This document shows positions 63,201-64,000 of a DNA stretch of 64,000 nucleotides, piece by piece. The notes beneath the pieces were generated by a model that saw nothing but the letters and a program-made list of their open reading frames with translations, made no database searches and had not been told where the DNA came from. Positions within the stretch are counted from its first letter, which is position 1; every line of letters begins with the position of its first letter. Source of the DNA: Pararhizobium_B sp963838155 (GTDB lineage Bacteria; Pseudomonadota; Alphaproteobacteria; Rhizobiales; Rhizobiaceae); assembly GCA_963838155.1 (NCBI GenBank), contig CAWIQE010000019.1:310001-374000 (forward strand), in the 5' to 3' direction. Position numbers and translations under genes: made by a program.

Positions 63201-63881
63201 ATGACTGAAATGGCGGAGACGGCGGGCAGGCGGTCGCCGATCAAGGGGCTTTCGCACGGAGAATATCGCCGGGCGGTGCGCCATTCGTGGCTCGTGCGCG
63301 GGATGAAGTTCCTGTTTCCGCTGGTCGCCGTCCTGGTGCTCGCCGGCTTCTTCTGGGCATCGATCTTCAACGCCATGCTGCCGAACAACTTTCATGTCGA
63401 CCGGTCCGTCCTGCAGAACGGCAAACTGATCATGAGCGATCCGGTGCTGACCGGGCAGAACTCGGCCGGCGCGATCTACAGGGTCACGGCACGGCGCGCG
63501 ATCCAGGGCCTCTCCGATCCCAACAAGGTCCGGCTCGAGCAGATCAGCGGGTCTTTCCCCCTCGGCAACGGCAAGATCGCACGCCTGTCGGCCAAGAGCG
63601 CCCTGCTCAACCGTGCCGCGAACGTGATCGACTTCGACAAGCCTTTCGAGGTCCAGATGGAGAACGGCACCAGGGCGATGATGCAGAGCGCGCGGTTCGA
63701 CATCGCCAGCGGCAAGATGACCGCGGAGACGCCCGTCGAGATCAGCACGGACAAGGCGCGCATTGTTGCGCAGTCGATGCGAATGCGCGATAAGGGCAAG
63801 ACGATCGAGTTCAACCACAGGGTCAAGATGACGATCCAGCCATCGGCAATCAAACCGGGGCCTGAAGGAAAGGGCGGCTGA
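63201..63881 (+). CDS. lptC: LPS export ABC transporter periplasmic protein LptC
   Basis: LptC accepts LPS from LptBFG and passes it to LptA. The 226-residue protein has one N-terminal membrane helix (KFLFPLVAVLVLAGFFWASI) and a beta-jellyroll domain (LIMSDPVLTGQNSAGAIYRV). lptA begins two bases after its stop, the usual order. Confidence 0.9.
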   Translation: MTEMAETAGRRSPIKGLSHGEYRRAVRHSWLVRGMKFLFPLVAVLVLAGFFWASIFNAMLPNNFHVDRSVLQNGKLIMSDPVLTGQNSAGAIYRVTARRAIQGLSDPNKVRLEQISGSFPLGNGKIARLSAKSALLNRAANVIDFDKPFEVQMENGTRAMMQSARFDIASGKMTAETPVEISTDKARIVAQSMRMRDKGKTIEFNHRVKMTIQPSAIKPGPEGKGG

Positions 63882-63883
63882 TC

Positions 63884-64000
63884 ATGCCTTCTGCGCTCGA
63901 AAGCGCCGGTTTCGCGCCATTGCCGGCGGCCGGCTGGCTGATCGCGGCCGTGGTCGCATTCGCAGCGCCGGCGGCCGGCGCGGCCGCGGAGTCCGGCCAG
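63884..64000 (+). CDS. lptA: LptA, 3' end outside window
   Basis: The first 39 codons of a secreted protein starting at ATG 63884: a signal peptide with a hydrophobic core (LPAAGWLIAAVVAFAAPAAG). Only the signal region is visible, so the call rests on position directly behind lptC. The frame runs off the window. Confidence 0.65.
   Translation, partial: MPSALESAGFAPLPAAGWLIAAVVAFAAPAAGAAAESGQ

Overview
The window is a gene-dense, roughly two-thirds G+C chromosome segment from an alphaproteobacterium, most likely of the order Hyphomicrobiales (Rhizobiales). This rests on gene order (rimP-nusA-infB-rbfA-truB-rpsO-pnp; glnD-murJ-trpS-usp-nfuA-tsaB-rimI-plsC-miaB-phoH-ybeY-corC-lnt-HTH-metK-trmB), on an OlsB ornithine-lipid acyltransferase, and on several copies of a RIME-like palindromic intergenic repeat typical of rhizobia. 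No rRNA, tRNA, CRISPR array, prophage or intact insertion sequence was seen. Nearly all of it is housekeeping DNA.

Layout. 1-2520: fabA (5' end cut)-fabB-fabI, unsaturated and saturated fatty-acid synthesis. 2622-9608: a DctB/DctD-like two-component system followed by a TAXI-type TRAP transporter (binding protein, fused permease, DUF1850 protein); a -24/-12 sigma-54 promoter with upstream palindromes joins the two halves into one regulatory unit. 9723-10388: a ferredoxin-reductase-like flavoprotein. 10540-22512 (minus strand): the transcription/translation operon rimP, nusA, DUF448/L7Ae, infB, rbfA, truB, rpsO, pnp, with an HWE histidine kinase between truB and rpsO. 22711-24092: CYTH and CHAD genes. 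24177-42186 (minus): the long conserved rhizobial block from glnD down to trmB. 42243-44808: an RLAN/RimK ATP-grasp ligase overlapping a GNAT-C39 peptidase gene, an uncharacterised amidoligase-type pair. 44965-47078: minC-minD-minE plus a small unrecognised ORF and a terminator. 47288-52444: mutS and the two-domain malic enzyme gene. 52499-54003: a repeat-rich stretch around olsB. 54000-63014: hybrid kinase, acuI-like reductase, lspA, two RNA methyltransferase genes, a CoxG-like protein, an ornithine-cyclodeaminase family enzyme, a LapA-domain protein, ihfB and sppA. 63201-64000: lptC and the start of lptA.

The most unusual signals are (i) two families of short CTAG-bounded, multi-hairpin elements whose ends supply the stop codons of at least four different genes, including a composite where two elements share one CTAG; (ii) the GNAT-C39 / RLAN-RimK pair; (iii) the complete sigma-54 circuit for an orphan TAXI transporter, whose kinase seems to start at a non-canonical codon; and (iv) a small gene at the end of the min operon. 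Several starts were moved from the longest open frame to an internal ATG, GTG or TTG on the basis of ribosome binding sites or family alignment; these choices are noted per gene.
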